A DNA stretch of 35,518 bases from Acidobacteriota bacterium (GTDB lineage Bacteria; Acidobacteriota; Terriglobia; Terriglobales; Acidobacteriaceae). The DNA lies in NCBI GenBank assembly GCA_021792135.1, contig JAJYVF010000040.1:1-35518 (forward strand), read 5' to 3'. The notes below the pieces were generated by a model. The model was given only the letters and a program-made list of their open reading frames with translations. It had not been told where the DNA came from and ran no database searches. Positions within the stretch are counted from its first letter, which is position 1. Every line of letters begins with the position of its first letter. Positions 9,060 through 21,419 of this stretch are shown piece after piece. The position numbers were made by a program, and so were the translations under genes.

Positions 9060-10562
9060 TTACAGACTCCTCGCTTCAGCATCGGGAAAGATCAGGCTCG
9101 CCGTGTATCCCACAGCGCAGGTCACCAGGGATCCGATCAGGACCCACCAGGTCCAGGCAATTTTGGGAAAGACCATCGCATGGCCCCAGATCGAAAAAGC
9201 AACCGCATGGGGTTGCAGCCATAACAGCAGATCCACCAGCACGCCCGCTGCCAGCCCCCAGATCGTGCCGCTCTCTCCGGCGCGCCGCGTCAGCGTGCCG
9301 AGCAGGAAAACGCCGAGCATGCCGCCCCACAGCACGGAGGCGATGGAGAGCCCGATCTCCACCACATGGCGGCCGCCGCGGGAAAACATGGCGAGGGCAA
9401 AGAGCACGGCTGCCCAGACCACTGTCAGCAGACGCGAGAGCCGGATGCGCAGTTTTTCGGAGATCTCGGGATAGCGGGGAAGATAGAAATCCACGACCGA
9501 AGTTGAGGCCAGGGAATTGAGCGCCGCGCTCAGGTTGGACATCGCCGCTGCCAGAACAGCGGCAATCATCAGGCCGGCGATGCCCTCCGGCATGTCCTCG
9601 ACGATGAAGGCCGGGAAGATGCGGTCGGAGCTCATGCCGGGCGCGTGGCCGAGGTGCTGATAGTAGACCCAGAGGCCGGCGCCGATGAGCAGAAAGAGCC
9701 CGAACTGGAAGAAGATGACCACGCCGCTGGCCAGCAGGGCGATGCGCGATTCGCGCAGGTTCTTTGCGGCCAGCAGCCGCTGCACCATCAGCTGATCGGT
9801 TCCGTGGCTGGCCATGGTGAGGAAGCATCCGCCGATCAGGCCTGCCTGGAAGGTATAGGTGCTGGTGATGGACCAGGAGAAGTGCAGCATGGTGAGCTTG
9901 TGCGCGGCCCCGGCGGTGGCGATGAGATCGCGCCATCCGCCCGGGATGTGGTGGCATACGGTGGCCAGCGCCACCAGCGAGCCGGCGACGTAGAGGGCCA
10001 TCTGCACCACGTCGGTCCAGATGACGGCGGCCATGCCGCCCTCGAAGGTGTAGAGCAGCGTGAGCACGGAGAGGATCGCAATGGAGGCAACGTCGCCGGT
10101 GCCGATGGAGACGCCCACCACGATGGCGACGGCAAAGACGCGCACGCCTTCGGCTGCCGCCCGCATCACCAGAAAGAGCGCCGCAGTGAAGCGGTGCAGG
10201 CGGGCTCCGAAGCGCTCACCGATGACCTGGTAGGCCGTCATCAGCTCGCCGCGAAAATACCGCGGCAGAAACAGGACGCAGATGACGATCCTTCCCAGCA
10301 GGTAGCCGAGCGCCAGCTGCAGGAAGCCGAAATCGCCGGTGAAGGCCAGCCCGGGCACGCTGATGATGGTGAGCGTGGAGGTTTCCGCGGCCACGATGGA
10401 AAGGGCAATCGCCCACCACGGCAGATTGCGGTCCGCCAGAAAATACGAACGCAGCGAGCGCTCGCTGGTCTTGCGAAAGCGCAGTCCGAAGAGCGTGATC
10501 CCCGCCAGGTACACCACCACCAGCACAAGGTCGAGAAGGCGCAGGTGAGGCGGATGAGCCAT
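9060..10562 (-). CDS. Sodium:solute symporter (SSS family)
   Basis: A 500-residue integral membrane protein with about 13 hydrophobic segments, typical of the SSS family that imports sugars, amino acids, sialic acid and similar solutes with sodium. Family features include the first-helix region LVLVVVYLAGITLFG, the unwound-helix segment AAETSTLTIISVPG, and the GMAAVIWTDVVQMALY signature around residues 175-190. It lies between the GH20 hexosaminidase (24 nt upstream) and the amidase-muramidase fusion (1 nt downstream), so its likely cargo is the sugar they release, such as N-acetylglucosamine, N-acetylmuramic acid or a muropeptide sugar. That is context only; SSS sequence does not reveal the substrate. 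No strong Shine-Dalgarno precedes the ATG. Confidence 0.9.
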   Translation of the reverse strand: MAHPPHLRLLDLVLVVVYLAGITLFGLRFRKTSERSLRSYFLADRNLPWWAIALSIVAAETSTLTIISVPGLAFTGDFGFLQLALGYLLGRIVICVLFLPRYFRGELMTAYQVIGERFGARLHRFTAALFLVMRAAAEGVRVFAVAIVVGVSIGTGDVASIAILSVLTLLYTFEGGMAAVIWTDVVQMALYVAGSLVALATVCHHIPGGWRDLIATAGAAHKLTMLHFSWSITSTYTFQAGLIGGCFLTMASHGTDQLMVQRLLAAKNLRESRIALLASGVVIFFQFGLFLLIGAGLWVYYQHLGHAPGMSSDRIFPAFIVEDMPEGIAGLMIAAVLAAAMSNLSAALNSLASTSVVDFYLPRYPEISEKLRIRLSRLLTVVWAAVLFALAMFSRGGRHVVEIGLSIASVLWGGMLGVFLLGTLTRRAGESGTIWGLAAGVLVDLLLWLQPHAVAFSIWGHAMVFPKIAWTWWVLIGSLVTCAVGYTASLIFPDAEARSL

Positions 10563-10586
10563 GGGCGGGGCAGCGGCGGAGTACCG

Positions 10587-12728
10587 TTACTGAACTCCCG
10601 CCGCGCCCGTTGCTGATGAGCTCACCGGCGGGATTCCGATCTCCTCCGGTGTGGGCAGCGTGTGATGCTCGTGCCACTGCTCACGCGCGGCGGCCAGCTT
10701 ATTGCCCCGCTCCACCCACATCCGGGCGGCCGCATCGTAGCGATCCGTCACGTTGTTCAGCCAGTAGGGCCGGTTCTCCATCAGCCATACGTCGCTGTAT
10801 TCAGTCCGCAGATAGTGGTAGCCGTCGCGCATGTCTTCGCAGAGGCCGTTGACACCGGCAAGGTTCCACAAATCCCGCGAAGCGTGGCCGCCGACCTCCG
10901 GGTTCTTCTGCCCGTCATACAGCCGGCGGTAAGCGTCCGCAATCTGATCGGCAAGCTGGAACTTGAGAACCAGGAAGTCCATCCGCCGCGCCCCCAGATC
11001 CACGGCCTCCAGCGCATCAGTTTCGCGCAGCGCTCCCGCGGCGGGCAGCTGAGCGGCCGCGATCCTCGCCCTCACCAGCATCGTCAGCGCCTGCTCCGCA
11101 TCGAGGCGCACCTGGGCGGCTACCGGCATGAGCTTCGCCGCAACCTGCTGCCCCTCCGGGCTCCATGGATCCACCCAGAACCAGGCATCCCGCGCATCCT
11201 CGAGCCCGGCGCCGGCGAGAACCTGCTGCGCGGCCATCAGCGCCTGCTGCGCCTGGTCGATATCGCCCGTCGTGTCGTTGTGGAAGAGCCGGCCATAGGA
11301 CTGCTCGAACTGCGCCGGGTCGGTTGTTCCCGGATGCCATGCAGCGTCTGCTCCGAACAGCACGGCGTACCAGTCCTGCAGGAAGAGGCCCTCACCGTCG
11401 TCATTCCAGATAGTGTTCAGCATCCCGGTGCTGCCAGCCTTCTGCCCGTCGGCGACGAATCCCTGGATATTGCCCAGCGCCATATTGAAGTCCGGCCACA
11501 CGCGGCTCCAGTTGTTGACGCCCGGTGCTACCCAGGTTTGCATGCCAGCGTGCGTGTAGGGATCCAGCCATTTCGCAAATCCCTGCGGCTCCGGGTCGTA
11601 GTGCCACGGCACGGCAATCATGTCGTGCGGCAGGCGCGGCACCAGGTCCGGGCTGTTCATCGCCATATCGCCCCAGAAGAGCAGCTGCCGGTGCAGCGGC
11701 GCCAGGGCCTGATGGATACGGGTGAGGAAGTCGATATACACGGCGCCCAGCCCCTGCTGCTGCACGGCGGCCTGCGTCTGCCCCTGCCCCAGTTCGAAGG
11801 TCTCGTCCGCGCCGATGTGGAGATACGGCCCAGGGAAAATCCCTGCCAGCTCATCGAACCATTGGGTGATCAGAGGAATCGAGCCCGGCTGCCCGGGCGC
11901 GAGCACCGCGCCGTTGGGGATTTCCGCCAGCGGCGCGTATTTCTGCCAGATGAGAACCTTATGCAGGTGACCGAACGCTTCCTGCTCCGGCACCACCGTC
12001 ACGTGATACTGCTTCGCGTACTCCACCAGAGCTTTTGCGTCGGCCTGCGACATCGATCCGCCCGGAAGCGACGGCAGCGGATTGGAGTTGTACTGCAGGG
12101 TGTTCTCGAAATACGGCGAATACATATTCAATTTGTAGGCGGCAAAGGTCCGGATCTGCTTCTTCTGAAAATCCAGCGTGGGCAGCGGTCCCCGCGAGAG
12201 GTCGTCGTGCACGCCCCGCCACTTCATGGCCGGCCAGTCGCGGATGGCCGCTCCCTGCAGCATCTCTCCCTCCCCGCCGGCCGTCACCAACTGCTTCAGG
12301 GTCTGCGCTCCATAGAAGACGCCCCCCGCCGTGTGCCCGATGATGTACGCCTCGCGGCTCCCTGTCACCAGCACATAACCCTCGGGCTGCATCGCCGGAT
12401 CAAAGGTCAGGCGTTCCTGGCGCAGCACTCGCTTTGCCTGTGCCGAATCGTCGCGCAGCAGATAGACGCGCAGCCCGGCCCCCCCGTCGCGCACCCGCAC
12501 GCCGTCTTCCTTGAGAGCCGCCGACAGGTCCTGGGCCGCAAACTGATCCTCCGCGTTGCGTCCGGGTACAACGATGGATACGCCGTTTTTCAGCGAGACA
12601 TTGGCGCGGACGGTCAACTCGCGCGGCTGCGGGATCAGGGCAGGACGCCCGGTATCGGCGCCGGAAGCAGGAAATGCAATCGAGAGACAAAACAGGAAGG
12701 GCAGGAAGGAAAGGGTGGATTTTCTCAC
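10587..12728 (-). CDS. GH20 beta-N-acetylhexosaminidase, secreted
   Basis: A 713-residue glycoside hydrolase family 20 enzyme that releases terminal beta-linked GlcNAc or GalNAc by substrate-assisted catalysis. The start is a GTG at 12728 preceded by TTGGAGGA; it leads directly into a signal peptide (RKSTL, hydrophobic core, then ASGAD). A GH20b N-terminal domain (about 30-155) precedes the catalytic barrel, which opens with MKWRGVHDDLSRG. The catalytic pair is Asp308-Glu309 in HIGADETFELG. Tryptophans in VNNWSRVWP and NTIWNDDGEG fit the aromatic pocket. About 200 helical residues follow the barrel. It is the first gene of the hexosaminidase-symporter-amidase/muramidase operon, which points to amino-sugar polymers such as peptidoglycan or chitin fragments. 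Confidence 0.92.
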   Translation of the reverse strand: MRKSTLSFLPFLFCLSIAFPASGADTGRPALIPQPRELTVRANVSLKNGVSIVVPGRNAEDQFAAQDLSAALKEDGVRVRDGGAGLRVYLLRDDSAQAKRVLRQERLTFDPAMQPEGYVLVTGSREAYIIGHTAGGVFYGAQTLKQLVTAGGEGEMLQGAAIRDWPAMKWRGVHDDLSRGPLPTLDFQKKQIRTFAAYKLNMYSPYFENTLQYNSNPLPSLPGGSMSQADAKALVEYAKQYHVTVVPEQEAFGHLHKVLIWQKYAPLAEIPNGAVLAPGQPGSIPLITQWFDELAGIFPGPYLHIGADETFELGQGQTQAAVQQQGLGAVYIDFLTRIHQALAPLHRQLLFWGDMAMNSPDLVPRLPHDMIAVPWHYDPEPQGFAKWLDPYTHAGMQTWVAPGVNNWSRVWPDFNMALGNIQGFVADGQKAGSTGMLNTIWNDDGEGLFLQDWYAVLFGADAAWHPGTTDPAQFEQSYGRLFHNDTTGDIDQAQQALMAAQQVLAGAGLEDARDAWFWVDPWSPEGQQVAAKLMPVAAQVRLDAEQALTMLVRARIAAAQLPAAGALRETDALEAVDLGARRMDFLVLKFQLADQIADAYRRLYDGQKNPEVGGHASRDLWNLAGVNGLCEDMRDGYHYLRTEYSDVWLMENRPYWLNNVTDRYDAAARMWVERGNKLAAAREQWHEHHTLPTPEEIGIPPVSSSATGAAGVQ

Positions 12729-12855
12729 CAGCCCATCCTCCAATAATTCCTGCCGCTGTGTCCAATTCCCTTGCCGAAGTGCACTATCAGGAGTAACCAA
12801 CGCTGCCGCCGGAGTTTCTCCCGGTGCCCTCGGGAATAGCTGTTGCGGCCTGGGT

Positions 12856-14430
<1,575 letters not shown>

Positions 14431-14478
14431 CGGAACGGGCCATTCTATCCCGACACGGCTTGCACAGGGCGCGATCGG

Positions 14479-14994
14479 CTATCCTCGCTGCTTCCGCCGC
14501 GCGCGCCAGAACGACGTCGCCGCAAACCAGGCAAACAGCAGGCCAATTCCCGTGTAGACCACGAAGTGACGGTCGTGCCAGCCGAGAGTTCTGCAAGCCT
14601 GCCAGGCATGCTGCGCGAAGAAGAGCGTGAAGATCAGGAAGAAGATCCCGGTGATCTCCAGCGTCAGCACACCGGTGGCATGCGCGAACGGTTTCCACAG
14701 CGAAGCCCCGAAGCGCCCGGCGCCGCGCGCCAGTCTGCGGCCTCCTTCGCTGACCTTTGCTGCCGGCAGGCCCTGCGTTCCCACAGCGGCCCCCCGAATC
14801 GCCTGTGCCACACCTGCCGCCGCGCGCCCGGTTGCCGCAGCAACACTCACGCCGGCCGGCGATCCACTGCCGGATTGCGCCCCCCGTGAGCCAGTCCCCG
14901 CCGTCGAACCCGCCTGCGCCGCGCGCTCCTTCAGCTTCTCCGCCGCCACGCGCGCGCTCACTCCCAAAACCCGGCCCAGGCGATTCGGCTGCAT
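14479..14994 (-). CDS. Unknown small membrane protein
   Basis: A 171-residue protein that I do not recognise. The first 100 residues are basic, alanine- and glycine-rich and probably disordered or amphipathic. Two hydrophobic segments follow at about 107-128 and 142-163, separated by a short polar loop (RTLGWHDRHF), and the end is RARRKQRG, which the positive-inside rule places in the cytoplasm. It sits 48 nt upstream of methylmalonyl-CoA mutase in the same direction and may share its transcript. No functional link can be claimed. The frame is preferred over an overlapping longer frame because it alone gives clean membrane helices. Confidence 0.65.
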   Translation of the reverse strand: MQPNRLGRVLGVSARVAAEKLKERAAQAGSTAGTGSRGAQSGSGSPAGVSVAAATGRAAAGVAQAIRGAAVGTQGLPAAKVSEGGRRLARGAGRFGASLWKPFAHATGVLTLEITGIFFLIFTLFFAQHAWQACRTLGWHDRHFVVYTGIGLLFAWFAATSFWRARRKQRG

Positions 14995-15165
14995 GCAGAA
15001 AGTCTAGCAGCCAGGCCCCCAAAGCCTGCCGCGTATCTCGCATCGCCACGTGTGACACCCCGCCGCGTCTGGTGTCGCATTGCCCTCAGGGAACATCAGA
15101 AGTAAGGTAGGGGAATCAGGGTTCGCGGTCCCACGCCGTCGACGCCGAAAAGACGAGGTCGTCAC

Positions 15166-15462
15166 TTGAATCAAAGACTCCGTAAGCTGGTGCAGCAACT
15201 CGGCGAGGCGATTCACGAAAGCGTCTCCGAATCCACGCAGATCGCCAGCGTCGTCGCCGATATCCGCCGACAGGGCTTTGAAGTCCTCCTCATGCTCGAG
15301 GCCACCATCGGCCTGAACGAAATTGAGGAGCAGCCCGAGGGGGCCGTGGAGCCCGAGGACGCCTCGGAGGACCAGGGGACCTTCACCGCCCAGGATCTCA
15401 ATTTCCTGAAGTCCCTCCGCATCTCGGTCAGCGGAGAATCCGCGGAGCCGGAAGGCTCCTGA
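15166..15462 (+). CDS. Unknown small acidic protein upstream of glgC
   Basis: A 98-residue protein of unknown function with a TTG start at 15166 after GACGAGG. The N-terminal half is helical (QRLRKLVQQLGEAIHESV, then VVADIRRQGFEVLLMLEATIGL). It is followed by a glutamate- and proline-rich acidic linker and a short helix (TAQDLNFLKSLRI). There is no signal peptide or membrane segment, so it is probably cytoplasmic. It lies 105 nt upstream of glgC in the same orientation. The frame is believable because of its charge pattern and lack of low-complexity arginine runs, but I cannot name a family. A GTG at 15189 is a possible later start. Confidence 0.6.
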   Translation: MNQRLRKLVQQLGEAIHESVSESTQIASVVADIRRQGFEVLLMLEATIGLNEIEEQPEGAVEPEDASEDQGTFTAQDLNFLKSLRISVSGESAEPEGS

Positions 15463-15567
15463 TTCCCCTCCAGGCGCCCAACCATCTTCATTTGTGATAT
15501 ATCTGGCCTTCGCCGTGGCGGCATCGCGGCGAGCTGAGCAATCTGAGGCAAAAAGCGCGAGGCGATC

Positions 15568-16833
<1,266 letters not shown>

Positions 16834-16981
16834 CCGCTCCCCGACAAAGAGAGTCACGTTCGCGACCTCAGCAAACAGTCCGTGCGAAGGAAAGGGGTCA
16901 GGGATTCCTCGGCGCCGGAAAGCAGGGCCTCAGAATGACGCCGTTATGCGGCAAAGGGGACGGTCACGCGGGGGCGCGGGT

Positions 16982-17761
16982 TCAGACCGGCCGTGCGGCG
17001 GTCTCCGCCCGGGGCTTCCGGGAAGAGGGCTGATCGGAGAAGATCTTGCCGTCCCGGATGTGCACCACGCGGTGCGCATATTCGGCGATATCCGGCTCGT
17101 GGGTGACCAGTACGATGGTGTTCCCCTTGCGGTGCAGATCGTCGAAGAGCGACATGATCTCCACGCCCGTCTTCGAGTCGAGGTTGCCGGTCGGCTCATC
17201 GGCCAGGATGATGGAAGGATTGTTCACCAGCGCCCGGGCGATGGCGACGCGCTGACGCTGCCCGCCCGACAGCTCGTTGGGCTTGTGCTGCATGCGAGCC
17301 TCCAGCCCCACGGCCGCCAGCGCGGCTTTGGCCCGGTCCACCCGCTCATGAGCGGGCGTGCCGTTGTAGATCAGCGGCAGTTCGACATTGTGCAGCGAGG
17401 TGGCGCGGGCCAGGAGGTTGAAGGTCTGAAAGACGAAGCCGATCTCCTTGTTGCGGATGCGCGCCAGCTCGTCGTCGTTCAGCTCGCTGACGAGATGTCC
17501 GTTCAGCCAGTATTTGCCGCTTGAAGGTGTATCCAGGCAGCCGATCAGGTTCATCAGCGTCGATTTGCCGGAACCGGAGGGGCCCATAATCGCGACGTAC
17601 TCGTTGTGGCGGATTTTCAGCGATACGCCCTGCAGCGCATGCACCTGCTGCTCGGAGCCCATATCGTAGGTCTTCCACAGATCCTCGACCACGATGACGT
17701 GACTCTGCGGATCACCGGACTCGGCGCCGACTTCCGCCTCGAATGTGGTCTCTGCCGCCAT
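16982..17761 (-). CDS. ABC transporter ATPase, MacB/LolD-like
   Basis: A 259-residue ATP-binding subunit with all hallmarks: Walker [10 protein letters not shown] (60-68), Q-loop FVFQTFNLL, signature [15 protein letters not shown], Walker [13 protein letters not shown] and H-loop VTHEP. Its closest known relatives are the MacB/LolD group, which power extrusion or lipoprotein release through a mechanotransmission permease. I chose the ATG at 17761 because AGGAG lies 5 nt upstream; an ATG at 17779 has none. The first 20 residues are an extra acidic stretch. It follows the MacA-like adaptor gene by 88 nt, but the expected FtsX-fold permease is absent: downstream lies glgC, convergent. Confidence 0.93.
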   Translation of the reverse strand: MAAETTFEAEVGAESGDPQSHVIVVEDLWKTYDMGSEQQVHALQGVSLKIRHNEYVAIMGPSGSGKSTLMNLIGCLDTPSSGKYWLNGHLVSELNDDELARIRNKEIGFVFQTFNLLARATSLHNVELPLIYNGTPAHERVDRAKAALAAVGLEARMQHKPNELSGGQRQRVAIARALVNNPSIILADEPTGNLDSKTGVEIMSLFDDLHRKGNTIVLVTHEPDIAEYAHRVVHIRDGKIFSDQPSSRKPRAETAARPV

Positions 17762-17849
17762 GCGGACTCCTGTTGTCATGCTGAGCGTCTACGTGCCGCG
17801 AAGGGCACTGGTTCCCGGTAATGCCTGCCGTCACTACCTCCCATGCCGA

Positions 17850-19253
17850 TCACGAGCCTGTGTTTTGCGGAGCAGCGAGGGTCGTATCCTGTTTGACGAG
17901 CGCACCCTCTTTCAGGTCGCGCAGCACCTTATATGTCCCGGTCACAATGCGGTCTCCGGGCTTCAGGCCGCTGACCACTTCGATATCGGTCGCTCCGGTG
18001 ATGCCTGTGGTGACCGGAACGAAATGCACCCGGTCCTTGCCCTTCACCCGGGTGACGACGAAAACGCCCTGGACCTGCTGCGACTGCTGCTGTTGTGAGC
18101 TGGCCGCAGCGACCGTCTGCATGTGTCCTGGATTCTTCAGCTGATTCGGATCGCGCATGGTCAGGGCCTGGATCGGAATGGCCAGGGCGTTGTCCTTGTG
18201 CGCGGTTGTGATTTTCGCCGTGCAGGAAAGTCCGGGCCGCAGTTCGCCGGACGGGTTGTCGAGCGTTACCACCACCTTGAAGTCTTTAGCTTCCTCCACT
18301 CCGCTCGTGGACTGGCTGGTGGCCACCCCGGTTGAGCGCAGCAGCGCCTGGTCGCCCACCTCGGTCACGCGGCCCTTGAATATCTTGCCGGGCAGAGCAT
18401 CGATGGTTACGTCCGCGGGCTGTCCCAGCGCGACGTTGATAATGTCGGTTTCATCCACTTTTACCTCGGCGGTGATGACCGACATATCGGCCAGCGTCAT
18501 CAGCGTGGAGCCTTCGGCGTTCTGGATGCCCTCGACCACGGTTTCACCTTCGCGGACCGGCTCGTTGGTCACGATTCCGTCGAAGGGGGCAACGGCAATG
18601 GTCCGGTTCAGCAGATCCTGGTTCGCCCGGAGTACAGCCTCCTGGGTGCGCAGATGCCCGCGCGCCGAAGCGGTCTGTGCCCGCGCCTGGACCACCGCAG
18701 CCTGGGCCTGAGCCAGGCTGGCGACGTCCAGATCGTAAGCAGCCTTTTTGGCGTCGAAATCCTGTTTCGACATGACCTGCGCCTGGTACAGTGCCTGAGC
18801 CCGCTGATAATCGAGCTTCTTCTGCTCCAGGTCAGCTTTCGCATGCTCCACATTCGCCTGCTGGGTCTTTTCGGCGGCGATGTAGGAATTAATGTCGGTT
18901 TGGGCGGCGGCGATGGCGGCTTGCTGGCCGACAACGTTGGCCTGCTGCTGCACGTTTTCGATGGTGGCGACCACCTGGCCCTTCTTCACCTTATCCCCCT
19001 CTCTTACGTAGAGGTGGGTGACGCGGCCCATGGCGGTAGCACCGACGTTCACATAGGTCTTGGGCTTGATCTGCCCCGTGGCATTGACGATGGAATAGAG
19101 GCTTTCCCGGCCCACCGTGCCCATCAGAACCTTTGTGTATCCGGATCGCGCCCGAATGATGGTGAGTGCAACAACGCCGCCCAAAACCGCGATGACAAGA
19201 ACAATGAGCAGGATCTTCTTCAAGGCAATGCTTCCCTCGCGACGATTACGCAT
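17850..19253 (-). CDS. MacA/HlyD-type periplasmic adaptor (efflux RND/ABC membrane fusion protein)
   Basis: A 467-residue adaptor that links an inner-membrane ABC transporter to an outer-membrane channel. One transmembrane anchor lies at about 11-35. Then come a barrel-lipoyl half (VGATAMGRVTHLYVREGDKVKKGQVVATI), a long alanine/glutamine-rich coiled coil (about 98-220), the second lipoyl half (APFDGIVTNEPVREGETV), a beta-barrel domain with LRPGLSCTAKI, and a membrane-proximal end with LKPGDRIVTG. It is co-directional with the MacB-like ATPase. The ATG at 19253 has no good Shine-Dalgarno. A TTG at 19223 is preceded by GAGGGA and gives the more typical N-terminus KKILLIV, so it may be the true start. 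Confidence 0.92.
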   Translation of the reverse strand: MRNRREGSIALKKILLIVLVIAVLGGVVALTIIRARSGYTKVLMGTVGRESLYSIVNATGQIKPKTYVNVGATAMGRVTHLYVREGDKVKKGQVVATIENVQQQANVVGQQAAIAAAQTDINSYIAAEKTQQANVEHAKADLEQKKLDYQRAQALYQAQVMSKQDFDAKKAAYDLDVASLAQAQAAVVQARAQTASARGHLRTQEAVLRANQDLLNRTIAVAPFDGIVTNEPVREGETVVEGIQNAEGSTLMTLADMSVITAEVKVDETDIINVALGQPADVTIDALPGKIFKGRVTEVGDQALLRSTGVATSQSTSGVEEAKDFKVVVTLDNPSGELRPGLSCTAKITTAHKDNALAIPIQALTMRDPNQLKNPGHMQTVAAASSQQQQSQQVQGVFVVTRVKGKDRVHFVPVTTGITGATDIEVVSGLKPGDRIVTGTYKVLRDLKEGALVKQDTTLAAPQNTGS

Positions 19254-19680
19254 TTCCGGTGGCGCTGGTTCCCGGTGGCCTTACGGCATTTTGCGGAGAA
19301 GCTGTTTCCTTTTGATGCCGCTGCTCCCTGTCGGTCACAGTGGCGTTGTGAGGGACTGCTTCGGAAACTGCCGTCTCCCAAAAATGCTGCTGCCGCGAAA
19401 CACGATGCCCCGGCTGCGGCGGTCTCTCTGGCCGGAGTTTCAGGCCTGCATGGGGCCAACCGCACCTGCGGAACCGGTTAAGTTGCCGCAGAAACCGCCA
19501 GTTTATGGTAACAGGTCAGCCCCTGCCGCCAGCTTCCCGGGGGAACCTGCCGCCGCTGTCAGCCGCCTCCGAAGAGTGCCCAAAGGTTGCCTGGACGGGC
19601 GCATTTCGCCAAGGATTCGCTTGAAACCCCCGCTTTGGAACCGTAAAATGAGAGACGCTTCGGGGAGTAGCTGTCCGCGT
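19254..19680. other. Divergent intergenic region, 427 nt
   Basis: This separates the divergent adaptor and GWxTD genes and should hold promoters for both. Open frames continue through it, but they lack initiation signals and family features. I see no convincing -35/-10 pair, long repeat or stable hairpin, and leave it unassigned. Confidence 0.4.
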
Positions 19681-21408
19681 ATGTCCAGGAATCGATTTCC
19701 TCTCCACTCCGCGATCCTGATCGCGTTGCTTGCAGGATCGGGAGCGTTCGCCGTCCACGCCCGGGCGCAGTCGTCTCAGGATTCCGCACAGAACAGTCAG
19801 GATTCGCAGGACCCGCTGACCAGACAGCTCCCGGATAAGGAGCGCTTCAAGCAGCAGAAAGAACTGAAGCAGGAGTTGAAGGGACCCTACCGCAAGTGGC
19901 TGGACGAGGACGTCCGCTGGATCATTACCGATCAGGAGAAGAAGGCTTTCCTCAGCCTGAGCAACGACGAGGAGCGCGATGCCTTCATCGAGCAGTTCTG
20001 GCGCCGCCGGAACCCGAATCCCGATTCGCCGGAGAATGAGTACCGCGAAGAGCACTACCGCCGCATCGCTTACGCCAACGAGCATTTCGCGGCCGGCAAG
20101 CCGGGCTGGATGACCGACCGGGGCATGATCTACATCAAGTACGGTAAGCCCGACTCCACCGATTCGCACCCCAGCGGCGGCACCTACGAACGCCCCATGG
20201 ACGAAGGCGGCGGCGAAACCTCGACCTACCCGTTCGAAGACTGGCATTACCGCTTTATCGAAGGGATCGGCGAGAACGTCGACATCGAGTTTGTCGATAC
20301 CTGCATGTGCGGCGATTACCACATGACGATCGACCGCTCCGAGAAGGATGCTCTGCTGCACGTGCCGGGCGCCGGCGAGACGCTCTACGAGCAGATGGGG
20401 ATGGCGAAAAAGGCAGACCGCTTCCGGGGCGGGCTCGAAGACCTGGGTCCGGGGCCCGGTTCGGCCGGCAATCAGGGCAAGGAGTTCGATCGGCTCGAAC
20501 TCTACGCCAAGCTGGAGGCGCCCCCGATCATCAAGTTCAAGGACATGGACCTGGCGGAGTTCCTTACCAGCCACAAGGTTCTGAATGGGCCCTTCTTCCC
20601 CTTCGATGTGCGCACTGACTTCGTGAAGGTGACGGACGACACGGTGCTCGTGCCCATCACCGTTCAGATCAAGAACCGCGACATCACCTTCGATACCAAA
20701 GGCGGCGTTGCGCGGGGCGTTGTCAGTATCATCGGGCGCATTTCGACGATTACCGATCGGGTGGTACAGAGCTTCGAGGACACGGTCGAGGTCCCCGAGC
20801 CGGCCGAGCTCCTGCCGCAGACGCTGAATAACGCGTCCCTTTACTGGAAGGCCTTTCCGCTGCGCCCTGGCCTCTACCGTGTCGATATTGCCATTAAGGA
20901 CGTCAACAATCCGGACCATGTCGGAATCTGGGCTCAGGCCATCGAGGTGCCTCGCTACGACGACGACCGGCTGGCAGCTTCCTCGCTCATCCTTGCCGAC
21001 AAGATGGAGCGTGTCCCCTCGAAGGACATCGGAGCGGGATCGTTCATCATCGGGAACACGTATGTGCGGCCTCGGGTGACCACGAACCCGGCGATGCCGG
21101 CGACTTTCCACCGGAATCAGAACCTGAATTTCTGGATGCAGGTTTACAATCTTGGCCTGGACGAGAAGAGCAAGCACAATAACGCCACGATCGACTACCA
21201 GATCCTGAATGCGGCTACCAATAAGCCGATTCTGGATACCCAGGAAGCGTCGGAAAAGCTCGGTGCCAGCTCTGATCAGCTGACGCTGGAAAAGACTCTC
21301 CCCCTTGCAGGTCTCGAGCCTGGCAAGTACATCGTGAAGATCAGTGTGGACGACGATGTCACGCGGCAGCAAATTGCTGAATCCGCGCCCTTCACGGTGG
21401 AACAATAG
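19681..21408 (+). CDS. GWxTD-domain secreted protein
   Basis: A 575-residue protein with a signal peptide (NRF, hydrophobic core, HARAQ, cleavage near residue 30). A GWxTD domain follows: the helical segment YRKWLDEDVRWIITDQEKKAF (split here as 70-90), the FIEQFWRRRNP block, and the diagnostic GWMTDRG at 142-148 with IYIKYGKPD. The remaining 370 residues are beta-rich, with several Ig-like segments and a terminal domain ending in TVEQ. The family is common in Acidobacteriota and Bacteroidota and, to my knowledge, has no established function. I prefer the ATG at 19681; an in-frame ATG at 19648 is open but has no Shine-Dalgarno. It precedes the beta-barrel protein gene, probably in one operon. 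Confidence 0.85.
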   Translation: MSRNRFPLHSAILIALLAGSGAFAVHARAQSSQDSAQNSQDSQDPLTRQLPDKERFKQQKELKQELKGPYRKWLDEDVRWIITDQEKKAFLSLSNDEERDAFIEQFWRRRNPNPDSPENEYREEHYRRIAYANEHFAAGKPGWMTDRGMIYIKYGKPDSTDSHPSGGTYERPMDEGGGETSTYPFEDWHYRFIEGIGENVDIEFVDTCMCGDYHMTIDRSEKDALLHVPGAGETLYEQMGMAKKADRFRGGLEDLGPGPGSAGNQGKEFDRLELYAKLEAPPIIKFKDMDLAEFLTSHKVLNGPFFPFDVRTDFVKVTDDTVLVPITVQIKNRDITFDTKGGVARGVVSIIGRISTITDRVVQSFEDTVEVPEPAELLPQTLNNASLYWKAFPLRPGLYRVDIAIKDVNNPDHVGIWAQAIEVPRYDDDRLAASSLILADKMERVPSKDIGAGSFIIGNTYVRPRVTTNPAMPATFHRNQNLNFWMQVYNLGLDEKSKHNNATIDYQILNAATNKPILDTQEASEKLGASSDQLTLEKTLPLAGLEPGKYIVKISVDDDVTRQQIAESAPFTVEQ

Positions 21409-21419
21409 GCTGGAGGAAT

